Source: Colletes latitarsis
Lineage: Eukaryota; Arthropoda; Insecta; Hymenoptera; Colletidae
Length of the DNA stretch: 64,000 bases
Direction: 5' to 3'
Assembly: GCF_051014445.1 (NCBI RefSeq)
Contig: NC_135137.1
Coordinates: forward strand, 26,785,501 to 26,849,500
Notes under the pieces: model-generated
Database searches by the model: none
Told to the model about the DNA's origin: nothing
The model's input: the letters and a program-made list of their open reading frames with translations, nothing else
Shown: positions 59,922 to 64,000 of the stretch, piece by piece
Numbering within the stretch: the first letter of the stretch is position 1
Layout of the letters: each line of letters starts with the position of its first letter
Position numbers and translations under genes: made by a program

Positions 59922-59924
59922 TGA
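59739..59924 (+). pseudogene. Tc1-like transposase N-terminus, truncated
   Basis: The first 61 residues of a Tc1-like transposase: MSKKSKETAVQKRKIIINLH, the first helix-turn-helix (NLSEISRILTRPRSTIQGI), then a linker to the GRP motif (GSGRP) that precedes the second DNA-binding half in intact proteins. The TGA right after GRP is created by the junction with X sequence. The catalytic domain is absent. Confidence 0.9.
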
Positions 59925-61646
59925 AAAATTTTGAATTTTTTTCTAGAAAGTGGATAGAATTTCGGGGTTAAATTTATTCACCAAAAATTATTGTAATTGA
60001 CCCCCGCAACCGAAAATAATTTTTTCAGAACGATTTGAAATTTGTTTAATTTTGTCGACAAATTTCACATCTTCTCGAATTTTTTTCTAGGAAATGAGTA
60101 GGATTTCGGGAATATGACTGTTCACCAAAAATGTTTATAATTGAGCCCTGTAACCAAAACTATTTTTTTTAGAACGATTTGTAATTTTTTTTTTTCGCCG
60201 AAAAATTTCAACACCTACTTGATTTTTTTTCTAGAAAGTGGTTAGGATTTCGGGGGTAGGTCTATTCACCACAAATTATTGTAATTGGCCTCTGTAGCTA
60301 AAAATATTTTTTTTAGAACGATTTGAAATTTTTTTTTTTCGTCGAAAAATTTAGGAACTACCCCATGTCGATTCTTCTTAAAAATTCGTTTATGATTTTT
60401 AGTAATTTTATTTAACGCCCTACAGAAAAGTAGTGTAATACTTTTTTGTAGGTACCCATGAGCTCTACTTCAGAAAAAAGTTTCATTGAAATATATTGAC
60501 TATTGTAGGAGTATTGGCTATTTGAAAATTGGACCATTTTTATGTGGTTATTCTCATTTTACGGGGTCAAAGAACAACTTTTCCATTATTGTTAGAATTT
60601 CTACATATTCTACACCAAAATACGGGTTATTTGCCTTTTTAAACATTAAAATCGTCCAATCCGTTCAGAAGTTATGGTGTTTTAAAGATACAAATGAAAT
60701 TTCGGGGAACGATTTCTGGTCTGAAATTAGATTTTCGGTAAGGAATTTTTTTCTCGAAAATGCGTAGGATTTAGGGGGTATGTGTAATAACCGAAAATGA
60801 TTGTAATCAACTTTTGCAACTGAAAATAATTTTTTTAGAACAATTTGAACAATTTTTTTTTTGCCAAAAAATTTCAGCACATACTCGATTTTTTTTCTCA
60901 AAAGTGGGTACGATTTCAGGGATATGTCTATTCACCAAAAATGTCTATAATTGATCCCTGTAATCAAAAATATTTTTTTTAGAACGATTTGAAATTTTTT
61001 TTTTTCGTCGAAAAATTTAGGAACTACCCCATGTCGATTCTTCTTAAAAATTCGTTTATGATTTTTAGTAATTTTATTTAACGCCCTACAGAAAAGTAGT
61101 GTAATACTTTTTTGTAGGTACCCATGAGCTCTACTTCAGAAAAAAGTTTCATTGAAATATATTCACTATTGTAGAAGTATTGGCTGTTTGAACATTGGAC
61201 CATTTTCATGTGGTTTTTCTCATTTTACGGGGTCAAAGAACAACTTTTTGATTATTGTTAGAATTTCTACATATTCTACACAAAAATACACGTTGTTTGC
61301 CTTTTTAAACATTAAAATCGTCCAGTCCGTTCAGAAGTTATGGTGTTTTAAAGATACGAATGAAATTTCGGAGAACGATTTCTGGCCTGAAATTATATTT
61401 TCGGTAAGGAATTTTTTTCTCGAAAATGCGTAGGATTTCGGGGATATATGTAATGACCAAAAATGCTTATAATTGACCCCTGTAACCAAAAATAATTTTT
61501 CCAGAACTATTTGAAATTTTTGAATTTAATTGTTAATAACTTTTTAACGAAGCCTCCATCAACAAATTGATATTCTTGATTTTCATCTTATTTTGGCTTC
61601 TAGAATCTCCCATTACAATTTTTCCCAGAGGTGGCCGAACACCTTG
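59922..61646. mobile_element. Family X element, left-truncated, amplified
   Basis: X sequence begins abruptly at 59922 (AAAATTTTGAATTTTTTTC) and ends with CGAACACCTTG at 61646, then TA. It contains two nearly identical tandem copies of about 0.67 kb (compare TAGGAACTACCCCATGTCGA at about 60350 and 61019), each with the central block. The 93-codon frames at 60486 and 61152 are those two copies, not genes. Confidence 0.88.
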
Positions 61647-61739
61647 TATATCAATCCGCAAAAAATGGTTTAGCTTCTCCGCGTATAAACAAAAAATACG
61701 ATAATTAGATACTTCGATCAGCATAGTATGATTCATAAT

Positions 61740-62275
61740 ATATTCTCCACCTCGATATTGAAAAAAGCACCTAGCGGACTCTACACGGTGAGTCTTTATT
61801 ATGATCGCAGGAGCGGAGAGAAGTCGTTTCTCCTTTCCTTCTTCCACCGTGCATCGACACTATTCGTTACGTTTCTTCGTTCGCGCTTCATACTTTATTC
61901 ATGCCGCGTAAAATCCGTAATTGATCCGGAAAGTAGGTGGCGCTGTTGGCTCTCTGTTGCGCCTAAATTAATACTCCGAATTTCCATATCTCGTCCGGGA
62001 TGACGACGGATCGTAAGCTCGCCTCTCCCGTATAAACTTCAAATCTCTTCGCGAAAACACTGACGACATTAATTAAGCGTCCCTTTAATTCCGTCAAGCA
62101 TCCCAGCAATCTACTTTTTCATCGCCGCGGTGAACTTTGCGCTGCGACCGTTTTTGCCACGAACGTGCAGCTATTCGAACCCGCTCCTGCGTATCCGCGA
62201 TCAGGCACGAGTCTTGAAAAGGATGCAAATATCGACAAAATTCTTGTCCAGATAAACTTTTGATTCCTTGTTTGT
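61740..62275. other. GC-richer unique island
   Basis: GC-richer segment with several short overlapping frames on both strands, none recognised. Confidence 0.35.
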
Positions 62276-62340
62276 TTAACACTAGATTTACGAACGTTGA
62301 TTATATACCTATTTTTAATGAAGTGAGCCAATTTGACTCA
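62276..62340. mobile_element. Possible piggyBac-type left end
   Basis: TTAA followed by CACTAGATTTACGAACG resembles the CACTA..TACCG ends of piggyBac-like elements such as 15102-16637. No matching right end was identified in the window. Confidence 0.3.
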
Positions 62341-63590
62341 TACCACAAAATTCAAGTTGTTTGCAAAAAAAATAGTTCCAAATCAATTTAAATGAAAGAT
62401 TTATTATTAAAAATTTTATTGAAAACATTTCCTACGTATACACTCTGTTTTTAAAATACATTTAGCTGAAGAAATTTTATTTCTACTGATTGTATGTATT
62501 AATACTTAACTAAGGGATTATCATTTGAATTTCAATTTACTAACGTATAATAAAAAAATAAATAATTTTTATGATTTATGGATGTTCAAAAACTCCATTT
62601 TATACAACGTTCTTAAGCAACTATGTAAACAATTATTCATAAAAACAGTGTTATTGAGCAAGGTATTTTCCACCGCTTTCTTTATTTTTTATTAATCATT
62701 GTTAATGGCATCTAACTGTACATTTAAAAATATAAATATTCTAAAATAATGACTATTATTCCATTCATAATAAATAATAATAATAAATGTTTTAAAATAA
62801 TAAAAATATAATTGTTTGATAGTCATATAAATACAATAATAACATGGAAAAAATGATTAAGAACACTGTACAAGGCATAGAATGCTATAAAAACATTTTT
62901 TCTGAAAGTAATTCAACAATTCAAACATTACATGTATGCTGAAAATATATCTGTCTACGATTGATAATAAAATTACTGCAGTATCAATTGATTTATATTT
63001 ATGTGTTCTATATAAATATTTACATTTAACGTATGTAAATATTCAATGATGTACGTATGTATAAATTAATTTACGATAAAAATTGTTTTACTAATAATAC
63101 TAATTTACGATAAAAACTATTTTACACTATCTTGAATTCTTTCATATACGTATATTATTATAAACATCAAATTTACTCTATTGAAGCAAGTGACAAAAAA
63201 TGGGAGTAAAAAGCTACGTTGCACATTTTTATTGTCCACAATACGCACTTAGTAGAGAGATTTAATGAATATGTGCTTGTGAGCCACAGACTGGTAACCA
63301 CTGCTCTATACTATTAATCATATTACGCTGTTCACGATCAAAATATCTAATTATCGTACCTTTTACTTATACACGGAGGTCGGCGACCTAAAATGTGTCC
63401 TACGGATCGATAGAATAACTGCTTAAAGTTGCAAGTATGTATTACAATAAACGTGACCACCTCGGTTATTAAAATTAGAAAACCTAAGCGTCTTGTCTGT
63501 TGCGTGGATTCGTAAATTAACTAACTATAGTTAACATAATGATAAATTAATAAATTACTACTTTTGATAAACTCACTAGTAACTTATAAA
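62341..63590. other. AT-rich spacer, nothing recognised
   Basis: Very AT-rich with ATA/TAA simple stretches near 62755-62830; no supported feature. Confidence 0.5.
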
Positions 63591-63740
63591 CGTATAGTTA
63601 TTTTCACTGTTTGTAGTTGGTAGCGTTGGAACGGAGATTTGAGGGGGAATACCGTGGCAGAGTGCTCTGCACTCAGAATGTGTTTAAGTATAATGAGTTG
63701 TTTAGAATTACTGGCCTGAACCAAACATAATCCCAAGAAT
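63591..63740 (+). repeat. Dispersed repeat, paired with 33.4 kb
   Basis: Shares GTAGTTGGTAGCGTTGGAAC, then GGAGAT, ATAATGAGTTG and GAACCAAACA with the reverse complement of 33386-33598. The remaining 260 bp to the window end show nothing recognisable. Confidence 0.6.
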
Positions 63741-64000
63741 AAAGATATCTTAATGATGCATACATTAGTTTATTTGTGATTTCTTTGCTCCTGATTAAAT
63801 GAAGTCAAAGAATGATGGCCACTTGTTGATAATAAAAGCAAAAGAAGCATACTGATCGATCACAAGTTATTTTCAAGAAGTTTTGCAACATGTTGAATGT
63901 GCGTTGAATAACCTAAATAAAAGATACACTTATCTTTCTCTTACTATCAATAATTGTTTATTAATTTGTAACAAAAATTCTTGAAAAAACAAAAGTTGAT

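Noticed and set aside
60486..61433. Two similar 93-codon frames on +
   Set aside because: They are the two tandem copies of an X-element internal block, with related frames on both strands in other copies.
63360..63520. Possible tRNA or small structured RNA in a GC-richer patch
   Set aside because: No cloverleaf with conserved T-arm GGTTCRA and acceptor pairing could be laid out by eye.

Overview
This window looks like an intergenic or intronic stretch of an arthropod genome, most likely an insect; a hymenopteran is only a guess. It is strongly AT-rich, has no recognisable host gene, rRNA or tRNA, and is built from layers of eukaryotic DNA transposons (mariner, Tc1-like, hAT, piggyBac-type TTAA elements, and MITEs with TA target duplications), one non-LTR retrotransposon remnant, satellites and tandem duplications. 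The only long open reading frame that can be assigned is a mariner transposase (39216-40244). All other recognisable coding sequence is broken transposon sequence: a reverse transcriptase tail at 14.2-14.9 kb, a hAT C-terminus at 54.2-54.3 kb, a Tc1-like pseudogene at 54.6-55.6 kb and a truncated Tc1-like N-terminus at 59.7 kb.

The dominant repeat, called family X here, has ends reading CAGGGTGTTCGGCC and sits between TA dinucleotides. It occurs as long copies (5477-6649, 12429-13605, 22114-24271, 49745-50899, 59922-61646 and others) and as short, almost perfectly palindromic copies (1179-1593, 26038-26431, 37336-37675). A second family (40865-41320, 17266-17694) shares its terminal and subterminal motifs. 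TTAA-flanked, piggyBac-type non-autonomous elements form the second layer (4352-4592, 15102-16637, 25777-25947, 33938-34217, 35651-36352, 37738-37928, 38664-38877, with an eroded relative at 42200-43290).

Layout: 0-14 kb, X elements, a mariner-like MITE, a duplicated 0.88-kb segment and a nested palindromic MITE array; 14-17 kb, a LINE remnant and a 1.5-kb piggyBac-like element; 17-30 kb, second-family and X elements with long AT-rich spacers; 31-33 kb, a 50-bp satellite that appears to have grown out of a MITE terminal repeat and then inverted; 33-38 kb, TTAA MITEs; 39-41 kb, the mariner copy and a MITE; 42-54 kb, an eroded piggyBac-like copy, a pair of nearly identical inverted 1.26-kb repeats bracketing 6 kb, and tandem repeats; 54-62 kb, hAT and Tc1 remnants, a polypyrimidine tract and more X elements. 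About a dozen GC-richer islands without recognisable repeats lie between these and are the best candidates for conserved host sequence.

The most notable points are: an intact mariner reading frame whose third catalytic aspartate is replaced by asparagine (DD34N); the MITE-to-satellite transition at 31-33 kb; the recent inverted duplication; a 0.88-kb copy-paste insertion flanked by about 42-bp direct repeats; and a paralogous empty site confirming insertion of an X element at TA. No clearly new protein-coding system was found. All comparisons were made by eye.
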